A stretch of 35,831 nt of DNA from Amycolatopsis kentuckyensis (GTDB lineage: Bacteria > Actinomycetota > Actinomycetes > Mycobacteriales > Pseudonocardiaceae). A model generated the notes under the pieces. The model searched no databases and was not told the origin of the DNA. It worked only from the letters and a program-made list of their open reading frames with translations. How positions within the stretch are numbered: position 1 is the stretch's first letter; each line of letters opens with the position of its first letter. Position numbers and translations under genes: made by a program. The stretch is taken from assembly GCF_002155975.1 (NCBI RefSeq), contig NZ_MUMI01000192.1, positions 1-35,831 on the forward strand. The letters run 5' to 3'. Positions 22,194 to 29,547 of this stretch are shown in pieces.

Positions 22194-25100
22194 TCACAAC
22201 GGCATCGGGTCGATGTCGCACTCCGCGCGCACCGCGTTTTCCGCGGCGGCGATGGCCGGGTGGCCGCGACGGAGCACCCGGCCGATCGCGCCGAGCACTT
22301 CCTGGTGCTGGCTGAACGCTTCCCGGATCCGGCCCAGGCGCTCGAGATCCAGGGCGCGGTTGAGCCTGGCCGCGAGCGTGATGGGATGGCTGTCGGGCAA
22401 CGCCCTCCGCAGCCGCGCGAGGGTTTCGGTGTTGATCCGCAAGGAACGCTGCACATCGCCGAGCGCGTGCCAGTCATTCGCGGTGTTGATCGAGCACGCC
22501 AGCACGTGCGGATGCGCCGGGCCCAGCCGGTCCCGCAGCCCCGTCAGCACCTCCTCGTCGCGGCGCAGCGCCGCCGCCGGGTCCCCGAGCAAGCGCAATG
22601 TCACACCGATGTCCGCTTCGGCCACCAAGGTGTGCGGGTGCCGGTCACCCATGTTGACCCGGTACTGCGCCAGCACCTGCTCGCCGAGCTCGAGTGACGC
22701 CGCCAGCTCACCCGCGTTGCGCAGGTCGAGCGAGTGAGCCAGCGCGCAGGCCAGCGCATTGGGGTGATCCGGCCCGTACTTGCGCCGGAAGCGCTCGAGC
22801 GCGCTGCCGGACAGGCTGAGCGCGGCCTCGTGATAACCGTCCTTGCGCTGCGCCACCGCGAGGTGGTGGTCGCGGCGAATGACACCGTCGGCGTCCGATC
22901 CGAAGAGGCCGCGCACCCGTTCCACGACCTTCTGCTGTTCGATGCGCGCCCAGGAGGTGTCCCCGAGTTCCCGCCGGCAGATGATCATGATGTTGAGGGT
23001 GAGGATGGTTTCCCAGTTGTCGTAGCCGAGGACTTCGGACCGGCGCTCGTAGGTGTCTTCGCTGAGCCAGCGCGCCTGTTCGTACTCTCCCGCCAGCAGC
23101 AGCGACACGACCAGGTCGTGTGCCGCGGCCAGCGTGGACGGATCGTCGGCACCGAAGTGGAACCGGGCCTTCTCGTAGGTCCGCCGGTTGAGGTCCCGTG
23201 CCGCGAAGAAGTCACCGCTGGCCTTCAGCCCGAAGGCCACCAGGGTCTCCGCCCGCAGGGCCTGTTCCGAATCCGGCCCCACGGTTCGCTGGTAGAGCCG
23301 CAGCGTCCGACGGCACACCTCCGATGACGCCTCGTACCGGCCGAGCACCCACAGCATGCGCCCGAGCTGCTCCGACGCGGCCAGGGTCTGGGCGTCATCC
23401 TCGCCGTACCGGTCCGTCCAGGCGGTCGCGGCTTCTTCGGCCAGCGCCAGTGCCCCGGCGTGATCACCGGAGAAGTACAGGAACTTCATCAGGTTGAGCA
23501 GCAGTCGCCGGACCCACGGGTCGTCGCAGTCGATCAGGCGGGCGTACCGCAGGTGCGGCAGCACGAGCTGGTAGCGCGGCCACAGCGGGGCGGTCTCGGG
23601 GTCGTTCGGATCGAGGTTGGCCAGCAGCAGGGCAGCGCCGTGGCGCATCTCGGCGCGGGTCCGGTCGGACATCCTGGCCCGCAGCGCCTGTTGCGCGAGC
23701 CGGTGCAGGAGCAGCGTGCGGCTGCGGTGGTCCAGCTTCGCGAGCTGGCACCGGTTGATGTCCCTGAGCGCCCGGTCCAGCAGGTCGGGGTCCCGCATCG
23801 CGGTGTCCAGCTCCGGAGCGATCGACACGCCCCGCACCCCGGCGAACAGGCTGCGGGAGATCGGCTCGGCGGCGAAGAACGCACAGACCTGCAGCAGCTG
23901 GTGCGCGGCCGGATTGCGGGTTGCGATGCCGTCGAAGGAGACGTTCCAAGCAGCCGTCGCGGAAATCTCGTCGTCCGACGGTCGCGGAGACGCCGAGAGG
24001 ATCTCGGCCACCTTTTCGTCCAGCAGCCGGGTGTACTCGGCGACCGGGATGCCGGTTTCGGCGCGCCAGGCCGCCGCCTGCGCCAGCGCGATCGGCAGGT
24101 CGCCCAGCTTTCGCGCGAGCGCGTCGGAGTCCGCGTCCGCGACCGCGGGGTCCCGGTGGCGCAGGAGTTCGATGCTCTCCGCCCGGGCGAACCGGCCCAC
24201 CGCGATCGACTCCGCGGGAAAGCCGTCGGGAGCGCTGTCCCGCGCGGTGACCAGCGTCCGGCCCGGCCCGTCGGCCGGCAGGAAGGGCAGAAGGGACTCG
24301 GGGTGGTCGGCCGCGTCGAAGACGAGCAGCCAGCGGCGGTAGGGCTTGCCCGCACGAAGCGCGGCCAAGGCGGCCGGCACCGCGGTGAGCGCCTCTTCGG
24401 CGCCCGGCAACCGCAGCTGCCGGGCGAGTTCCGTCAGGGAGGCGCGGATCTGGGACTCCTGGGGCGCGCTGACCCACCAGACGAGATCGTGGTCGCGCAA
24501 CTGCCGGTAGATGTACTCGACGGCGATCTGGGTCTTGCCGAGGCCACCCGGCCCGTGGAGGATCGCGCAGCCCGCCGACCGCAGGCTCGCCGCGAGGCGG
24601 TCGAGCAGTTCTCGACGGCCGACGAACTCCGGGTTGCGCGCCGGAACCGCGCCCCAGACGACCGGCGCGTCGGTGGTGATCCGCCGGACCCGGCGCAGGG
24701 AGGTGGCCGCTTCTTCGCGGACGTCGGCGACCAGCCGCTCCGCCGCGAGGCCCGGGTCGGCCGTCGCGGGCGGGGCTGTGCCGTCCTCCGCGACGACGTC
24801 CCGTCCCTCCTCCGTGGCGGCGAGCTCGTGTTCCCGCTCCTGCAAGCGTTCTGCTCGCCAGGCGTACGGGCCCGAGAGCGCGCGCATGACGACCCGCTCG
24901 AGCGAGACGTCCGCCGCGTCGTCGGGCAGGGCGGCGCGGTCGGGGTCGGCGAGCGCGTCGGCGATCTTCAGCAACACCGGGTGCCGCTCGCCGAAGCGCT
25001 GTCCGGTCGCGGCGACCACTCGCACGGTTTCCGCCCGTCGTCCGGCCGCCAGCAGGGCCTCGCGGACCGGGATCGGGAACTCGAACACGGCGTCGTCCTC

Positions 25101-26456
25101 GACGGTGTTCCCCTTCTCCGGCGGGGAAAGGAGGCCGCTGGTGAACACCTCGGCGAGGTGGGCCGTCCCCGCTTCGGGGACGAGTTCCGCCCGGACGAAC
25201 CGGGCGATCGGCAGGCTGACCGGGACAGCGGCCAGCAGCGTCGCGAGGCGGAACGCGGGCGGTGTGGCCGCACCGACGAACCGCCGGACCCGCTCCTCGG
25301 CCGACAGGGGCACGGCGGCCTCGTCGTCCACCGGCTCGGGCAGCGGCTGGTCGCGGGCCAGCAGCACCGTGCCCGGCACCGCCTCGGTGACCGTGCGCGA
25401 AACGAAGCGCACCCACCAGCTGAACCACCGGCCCTCCAGCTCGAGCACCGGGACGGGCACCGCGCCGGAGACCGCCTTTTCCGGATCCGCCATGGTCATC
25501 CAGGCGTCCGGCAGCTCGAACCCGTAACGGCGGTTCGGCCGGAACGCGCCGGGCGAAGCCAGCAAGGCCCGGTGCAGCAGCAGACCGCCCTTCTTCCACA
25601 TGTACTGGGGCAGCAGGTGCACCAACGCGACCGGCATGCCCCGGCTCCACTGCGCGAGCAGCGGCGACACGAGATCGCGCCGCCACGCTTCGCCGACGCC
25701 GTCGGTGAGGACCAGCATGAGCCGGTCGCCGTACCAGCCGAGGAGTTCGGCCGCGCTGTGCTGCGGCGCGTCCGGCGTGCCGCCGCGCAGCACCGGTGAG
25801 AGGGAGCCGTCCGTCGCGCGGGCTTCCGTTTCGAGGTACCGGATCCGGACCGTCCGGAACGCTCCGAGCTGTTGCACCAGTTTCAGGAACGCCGTGACTT
25901 CGGACTGCCACAGGGCCATCGACGCGCCCGCGTCGACCACCACCGTCAGGTCGAGGACCCGGGTCGTCGGGGCGGGCTTCAGCACGGGCAGCCAGAGGCC
26001 GTCCTGCGCGGCCTGCTCGGCGGTCGATTCTTCGTCCAGCTGGAGGTCGTCTTCCCGCGTGGAGGGGCGCAGTTGCTTCAACGGCCGGAGGGACCGCAGG
26101 ATGTCCGGGCCACCCGGCATGGTCCCCGGTTTCGGGGTCCGGCCGTTGGACGGCGTCCCCTGGCGGCCACCCTCGTGGACGTCCCGCGTGAACCCGCCGA
26201 CCACGTGATGCCGTTGCCGCCTGGCCACCGGTTCCGGCCCCGCGACCGGCCGCCGGCCCTCCCCGGGGTCCGGCTCACCGACCGGGGGTGGCGGCAGCTC
26301 GGGTGCCGGATCCGGCGCCGGGGGTTCCGGTTGCGGCTCATCGTCCGGTTGCGCCGACGGCCGGCGGAGTGCCGCCGCCAGCCAGACCGCGTCGGCGACC
26401 TCGCTCCACGACAACGGCTCGCTCCCGACCCGGATCTCCCGCGGCTTCTCGGCCAT
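22194..26456 (-). CDS. vWA - NB-ARC - TPR giant protein, Fxs-system TPR type (copy 1)
   Basis: A 1420-residue multidomain protein. The N-terminal motif LSWSEVADAVWLAAAL is followed by a Pro-rich linker (about 35-110). A vWA-like domain spans about 165-350, with a degenerate metal site DAGAS at 175-179 and TDG at 251-253. A helical region (400-590) precedes WGAVPARNPEFVGR. The NTPase has Walker A GPGGLGKT at 635-642, Walker B LLVFDAAD around Asp714 and GDLP at 785-788, as in NB-ARC/STAND ATPases. TPR repeats then run from about 980 to 1400. It ends CDIDPMPL. The layout matches the TPR proteins of FxSxx-COOH systems. It begins one base after the MoxR stop, as third gene of an operon. Likely a cytosolic, NTP-dependent sensor or scaffold. 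Confidence 0.8.
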   Translation of the reverse strand: MAEKPREIRVGSEPLSWSEVADAVWLAAALRRPSAQPDDEPQPEPPAPDPAPELPPPPVGEPDPGEGRRPVAGPEPVARRQRHHVVGGFTRDVHEGGRQGTPSNGRTPKPGTMPGGPDILRSLRPLKQLRPSTREDDLQLDEESTAEQAAQDGLWLPVLKPAPTTRVLDLTVVVDAGASMALWQSEVTAFLKLVQQLGAFRTVRIRYLETEARATDGSLSPVLRGGTPDAPQHSAAELLGWYGDRLMLVLTDGVGEAWRRDLVSPLLAQWSRGMPVALVHLLPQYMWKKGGLLLHRALLASPGAFRPNRRYGFELPDAWMTMADPEKAVSGAVPVPVLELEGRWFSWWVRFVSRTVTEAVPGTVLLARDQPLPEPVDDEAAVPLSAEERVRRFVGAATPPAFRLATLLAAVPVSLPIARFVRAELVPEAGTAHLAEVFTSGLLSPPEKGNTVEDDAVFEFPIPVREALLAAGRRAETVRVVAATGQRFGERHPVLLKIADALADPDRAALPDDAADVSLERVVMRALSGPYAWRAERLQEREHELAATEEGRDVVAEDGTAPPATADPGLAAERLVADVREEAATSLRRVRRITTDAPVVWGAVPARNPEFVGRRELLDRLAASLRSAGCAILHGPGGLGKTQIAVEYIYRQLRDHDLVWWVSAPQESQIRASLTELARQLRLPGAEEALTAVPAALAALRAGKPYRRWLLVFDAADHPESLLPFLPADGPGRTLVTARDSAPDGFPAESIAVGRFARAESIELLRHRDPAVADADSDALARKLGDLPIALAQAAAWRAETGIPVAEYTRLLDEKVAEILSASPRPSDDEISATAAWNVSFDGIATRNPAAHQLLQVCAFFAAEPISRSLFAGVRGVSIAPELDTAMRDPDLLDRALRDINRCQLAKLDHRSRTLLLHRLAQQALRARMSDRTRAEMRHGAALLLANLDPNDPETAPLWPRYQLVLPHLRYARLIDCDDPWVRRLLLNLMKFLYFSGDHAGALALAEEAATAWTDRYGEDDAQTLAASEQLGRMLWVLGRYEASSEVCRRTLRLYQRTVGPDSEQALRAETLVAFGLKASGDFFAARDLNRRTYEKARFHFGADDPSTLAAAHDLVVSLLLAGEYEQARWLSEDTYERRSEVLGYDNWETILTLNIMIICRRELGDTSWARIEQQKVVERVRGLFGSDADGVIRRDHHLAVAQRKDGYHEAALSLSGSALERFRRKYGPDHPNALACALAHSLDLRNAGELAASLELGEQVLAQYRVNMGDRHPHTLVAEADIGVTLRLLGDPAAALRRDEEVLTGLRDRLGPAHPHVLACSINTANDWHALGDVQRSLRINTETLARLRRALPDSHPITLAARLNRALDLERLGRIREAFSQHQEVLGAIGRVLRRGHPAIAAAENAVRAECDIDPMPL

Positions 26457-26457
26457 C

Positions 26458-27513
26458 TCACGGCACCACGGAATTCAGCTGCCGCCACAGCGCGTCCACC
26501 AGCCGCGGCCAGGAATCGCCTTCGTCGTGGTACGCCCCCGAAGTCGCCAGGTAGACCGCCTCGAGGAGTTTGTCGACCGGCAGCCCTCCGAACGCCTCGC
26601 TCCGGCTGACGAACTCCTCGATGATGCGGGACCGGTGGACGTCACCCGGATCGAGGGCGTGTGCCGCCACCATGGCCGCCAGCTGCTCGATGTCGGGGTC
26701 CTGGATTTCGAGCCGCAGGCACCGGCGGAGGAAGGCCGGCGGGAAGTCGCGGTCGCCGTTGCTGGTGATCACCACGAACGGGAAGGCCACGCACCGGACC
26801 CGGCCGTCCACGACCGTCGCCGTCAGGTCGGGGTCGGCCGTGAAGACCTCGACCTCACGGCTGCGGCTGCGCATCCGCACCAGTTCGGGGATCGCGAACT
26901 CGCCGTCCTCGAACAGGCTGAGCAGGTCGTTCGGCAGATCGGCTTCGCTCTTGTCGAGCTCGTCGATGAGCAGGACGCGGGGCAGCCGGCGGGGCAGGAA
27001 GACCGTGCCGAGTTCGCCGAGCCGGAGGTACTCGCCGATCGGCGGCTCGTGGTCGCCGTCCCGAACGGCCGAACGAGTGCCGGCCGCCTGGGCCCGGCCG
27101 ATCGCGTCGTAGGTGTACAGACCGGCTCTCAGCGTGGTGTGGGACGTGATCGGCCACCGGAGCACCCGGCCCAGCCCGAGCTCGCGGGCGACCCGGTACG
27201 CGAGGCTCGACTTGCCGCTGCCGGGTCTGCCGGTCACCAGCAACGGCCGCCGCAGGTACAGCGCCGCGTTGACCATGTCGATCTCGTGCGTGTCGACGTG
27301 CCGGGCGATCAGCCGGTGTTCCGACCCCAGCCGCCGGGCCGCCTCACCCTCGTCGGGCGGCACGACGTCCTCGTCCGGCAACGGTCCGCCGTCGAACGCG
27401 CGCCAGGGTGGCGCGGGTGGGAGCAGATCGGCGAGCGTGGCACCGTCGAGCGGCCGGCCGGTCCCGCGGTAGATCCACCAGTCCGGCCGTTCAGGACGCT
27501 TTTCCCCGTTCAT
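26458..27513 (-). CDS. MoxR-like AAA+ ATPase
   Basis: A roughly 351-residue AAA+ protein. Counting from an ATG at 27519, Walker A is GRPGSGKSS (97-105), Walker B VLLIDELDK (Asp186-Glu187) and the sensor-1 region VITSNGDRDFP; AFLRRCLRLE follows with an arginine-finger-like pair. I prefer the ATG at 27513 because GGGAG stands seven bases before it but touches the one at 27519. The start overlaps the end of the upstream VMAP-like gene and the stop is one base from the giant vWA gene, so all three are coupled. MoxR ATPases typically act as chaperones with vWA proteins. Here the vWA domain is inside the giant protein. Confidence 0.85.
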   Translation of the reverse strand: MNGEKRPERPDWWIYRGTGRPLDGATLADLLPPAPPWRAFDGGPLPDEDVVPPDEGEAARRLGSEHRLIARHVDTHEIDMVNAALYLRRPLLVTGRPGSGKSSLAYRVARELGLGRVLRWPITSHTTLRAGLYTYDAIGRAQAAGTRSAVRDGDHEPPIGEYLRLGELGTVFLPRRLPRVLLIDELDKSEADLPNDLLSLFEDGEFAIPELVRMRSRSREVEVFTADPDLTATVVDGRVRCVAFPFVVITSNGDRDFPPAFLRRCLRLEIQDPDIEQLAAMVAAHALDPGDVHRSRIIEEFVSRSEAFGGLPVDKLLEAVYLATSGAYHDEGDSWPRLVDALWRQLNSVVP

Positions 27514-29032
27514 CCGCATTCTCCCGAGTCACATCCGACAGGTAAGGGCCATCGTCGAGAAAGATCAGCCTGCTCGGGTCGTCCCACAGGATCACCAGGT
27601 CGCCGGCCACCCGCAGGTCGACGGGAATCGTCACCTCGCGGAACGCCGCCCGCCGGGAATCCTGGGTGCGCACGGGAAGATCGCCGAGCCCGCCGCCGTC
27701 GACGAGCCAGGCGACGAGTTCACGCACCACTTCGGCAGGCGCGTGGGGGTGCCACAGCAGCGCCGGGATCCCCGTCCGCAACCCCGTCGCCAGCTCGTCC
27801 TCCCCGGGACGCGGCCGCACCGGCGGCGGTTCGGCGAGCACCATCACCAGCCACCGCCCGTCGCTGAGGGTGGCGTCGAGCCGATGGCGCTTCGCGGTGT
27901 CCTGTGGCCGGCAGTAGTACACCCGTTCGGCGGAGGGGTCGCCGAGCATCGCTTCCCACCGGATCCGCCACGCGCGGTGCCACTGCCGGGAGAACATCCG
28001 CTCCAGCGAGCGGATGACGATCGGGTAATCGAGGGAAAGCGGCCGGGGATCACCGGTTTCGTGTTCCTTGCACCACCGGTGCACCGGGAGGTTGACCAGC
28101 GCCCGCGGCAGGATGAATTCGAGCGCCACTTCCTCGCGGTATTCGGCCCAGGCACGCTCGGCGTCGACGACCAGCCGGTCGACGTGGTGCTCGAGGTCCA
28201 CCCCCTGGACCGTGGCCATCCCGCCGCGGGCGGGCGGCCACTCCCGCGGATCTTCCTGCCGCCAATGGGAAACGACGTGCCGGTCGGGGTCGATGCCGTC
28301 CACTTCCACCATGATCACCAGGTGCAGGCGCAGCCCGTCGGCGGCGCCGGGCTTGTGTTCGGCGCGCAGTTCGTGCAGCCGGGCCTCCCCCTGGACCCGC
28401 CGGGCCTGCCAGGTGTTCCACTCCCGCAGTGCGTCGCCGAGCGCCCGCGGGCATTCGGCGGCGACGAGTTCGACGAAGGTCAGCGCGGGCGGCAGTCCGT
28501 GCGCGGGCGTGTTGAGCTCGGTCAGCAGGCAGAACGCCTCCCAGGCGTCCCCCGGTTCGCCGGCCGGGCAGACCGCGGGGCTCGCGGACCGGCGGAGGAG
28601 CGCGCCCAGCCTCGGCGGGGCGACCCCGGCCAGCGTCGAACGCAGCCACAGCAGTTCGGAATCCGGCAGCAGGTCGTGCATCCGCGGTTCGTGCACGAGC
28701 CGGTGCAGGAGCTCCGCTTCCGGAGAGCCCGGCCGCAGCATGCGGACGGCCTGGTCGAGCGCGTGCATCCCGCCTTCCGCGCGGGCGCAGGCGTTGACGA
28801 CGTCGATCAGCTGGTCCCGTCCGGTCGCGTGTTCGGAGAGGGCCAGCGGGAAACCGAGGTTGTCGTGGATCAGATCCACCAGCAGTGACCGGCTCGGCCG
28901 GTCCGCGGCCAGCCCGGCTTTGGCGAGGAGATTGACGATCGCCTCCCGGACCGCGACGCGAACCGTCGACGGGGTGTGCAGCTCACGGCTCGGTCCGTAA
29001 GTTCGTTCTCCGGCCGACACTGGACGAACCAC
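27491..29032 (-). CDS. VMAP-like protein with N-terminal effector-associated-type domain
   Basis: A protein of about 513 residues. The N-terminus (about 22-105; VREAIVNLLAKAGLA, then LLVDLIHDNLGFPLA and a region rich in Ala and Leu) resembles the small helical effector-associated domains (EAD2-like) that act as adaptors in conflict systems. The remainder, with LHLVIMVEVDGIDPDRHVVS, WRQEDPREWPP, a basic Trp-rich part (RQWHRAWRIRWEAML) and GIPALLWHP, fits the C-terminal domain of vWA-MoxR-associated proteins (VMAP-C). It heads the operon VMAP, MoxR, vWA-NB-ARC-TPR. The GTG at 29032 touches its GGGAG site; a GTG at 29020 would be better spaced and may be the real start. Molecular function is unknown. 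Confidence 0.65.
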   Translation of the reverse strand: MVRPVSAGERTYGPSRELHTPSTVRVAVREAIVNLLAKAGLAADRPSRSLLVDLIHDNLGFPLALSEHATGRDQLIDVVNACARAEGGMHALDQAVRMLRPGSPEAELLHRLVHEPRMHDLLPDSELLWLRSTLAGVAPPRLGALLRRSASPAVCPAGEPGDAWEAFCLLTELNTPAHGLPPALTFVELVAAECPRALGDALREWNTWQARRVQGEARLHELRAEHKPGAADGLRLHLVIMVEVDGIDPDRHVVSHWRQEDPREWPPARGGMATVQGVDLEHHVDRLVVDAERAWAEYREEVALEFILPRALVNLPVHRWCKEHETGDPRPLSLDYPIVIRSLERMFSRQWHRAWRIRWEAMLGDPSAERVYYCRPQDTAKRHRLDATLSDGRWLVMVLAEPPPVRPRPGEDELATGLRTGIPALLWHPHAPAEVVRELVAWLVDGGGLGDLPVRTQDSRRAAFREVTIPVDLRVAGDLVILWDDPSRLIFLDDGPYLSDVTRENADERGKAS

Positions 29033-29059
29033 CTCCCGCCCGGCAGCCCGGGAACGGTG

Positions 29060-29065
29060 ATTTTA
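29060..29065 (-). promoter_or_regulatory. Possible -10 box (TAAAAT) of the VMAP-MoxR-giant operon
   Basis: On the minus strand TAAAAT stands 27 bp before the GTG at 29032 in GC-rich surroundings. No convincing -35 was found at 16-18 bp, so the call rests on the -10 alone. Confidence 0.35.
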
Positions 29066-29239
29066 CCCATCGACCGGAGGCATAGGAGTGGGCAAAAGAT
29101 GGACAGCTGAGTCGATTCTTCCGCGTGCGGTACGCGCGGCGAAGGCCGGTTTCTTCGGCGAAATCCGGTGCATCTTCGCGTGCAGCCGACCGGGTTCATG
29201 ATCCCTTGTGCCTCCCGGCCCGCGGTGGCAAGCGGTCCG

Positions 29240-29256
29240 GTTCACGTCACCTGAAC
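29240..29256. promoter_or_regulatory. Inverted repeat GTTCA-N7-TGAAC upstream of peptide operon 2
   Basis: Perfect 5-bp arms around CGTCACC, 98 bp before the second peptide gene. It occupies a place comparable to the palindrome before peptide 1, but the sequence differs, so the two copies may be controlled separately. Confidence 0.3.
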
Positions 29257-29353
29257 GGCGCACTGCGTCCGTCCCTGTCGCAACCGCCCGCCATGCGGAA
29301 TAATGCAAAGCGGGCCGACGGGGTCCGTTCTCCCTGCGAGAAGGGAAAGCGTG

Positions 29354-29545
29354 ATGCAGGCAGCTCGTTCCGGCGCAGAAGACGGAATCGAATCGGAACT
29401 CGTGGACCTCGGAGGCGTTTCGCTCAGCAGGCTGCGCACACTGGAGGGCGGCGAAATGCGCAGGGCGGTACGACATGCGGTGGAACGCGTCGCCCACATC
29501 CAGGTGACCGCGAGTGGAAGCGGCAGCGCGAAACGGGTCGATTGA
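29354..29545 (+). CDS. Putative ribosomally made precursor peptide 2 (Fxs-like leader, variant C-terminus)
   Basis: A 63-residue paralogue of the peptide at 20184. The leader part reads IESELVDLGGVSLSRLRTLE and then MRRAVRHAVERVAHI. The C-terminal tail VTASGSGSAKRVD differs from copy 1 only by lacking one Ser; by eye about 36 of 54 aligned residues match overall, with the C-terminal segment best conserved. I chose the ATG at 29354 because AAGGGAAAG stands upstream; an in-frame ATG at 29303 would add 17 unrelated residues. The HExxH gene starts two bases after its stop. Strong conservation of the tail instead of the spacer points to the tail as the substrate or active part. No FxSxx ending. 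Confidence 0.78.
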   Translation: MQAARSGAEDGIESELVDLGGVSLSRLRTLEGGEMRRAVRHAVERVAHIQVTASGSGSAKRVD

Positions 29546-29547
29546 TC

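Larger units (their letters stand above)
20184..29032. repeat. Paralogous gene block, copy 1
   Basis: Five genes: peptide and HExxH protein on plus, then VMAP-like, MoxR and giant vWA-NB-ARC-TPR on minus. The same order and orientation recur from 29354, at least as far as the MoxR end. The copies are diverged at the amino-acid level, so the duplication is not recent, or the second block was acquired separately. Confidence 0.8.
29033..29353. other. 321-bp divergent spacer between the two copies of the system
   Basis: It separates the VMAP-like gene (minus) of copy 1 from the peptide gene (plus) of copy 2. It holds a minus-strand -10 box, a GTTCA-N7-TGAAC inverted repeat and an AT-rich patch (GCGGAATAATGCAAAG) near 29296-29311 that may contain the peptide promoter. 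I see no further gene, RNA or terminator. Confidence 0.5.

Noticed and set aside
23460-25799. Plus-strand frame of 779 codons inside the giant gene of copy 1
   Set aside because: Antisense shadow: the minus-strand reading has vWA, NB-ARC and TPR motifs in order and a close paralogue at 31408-35805.
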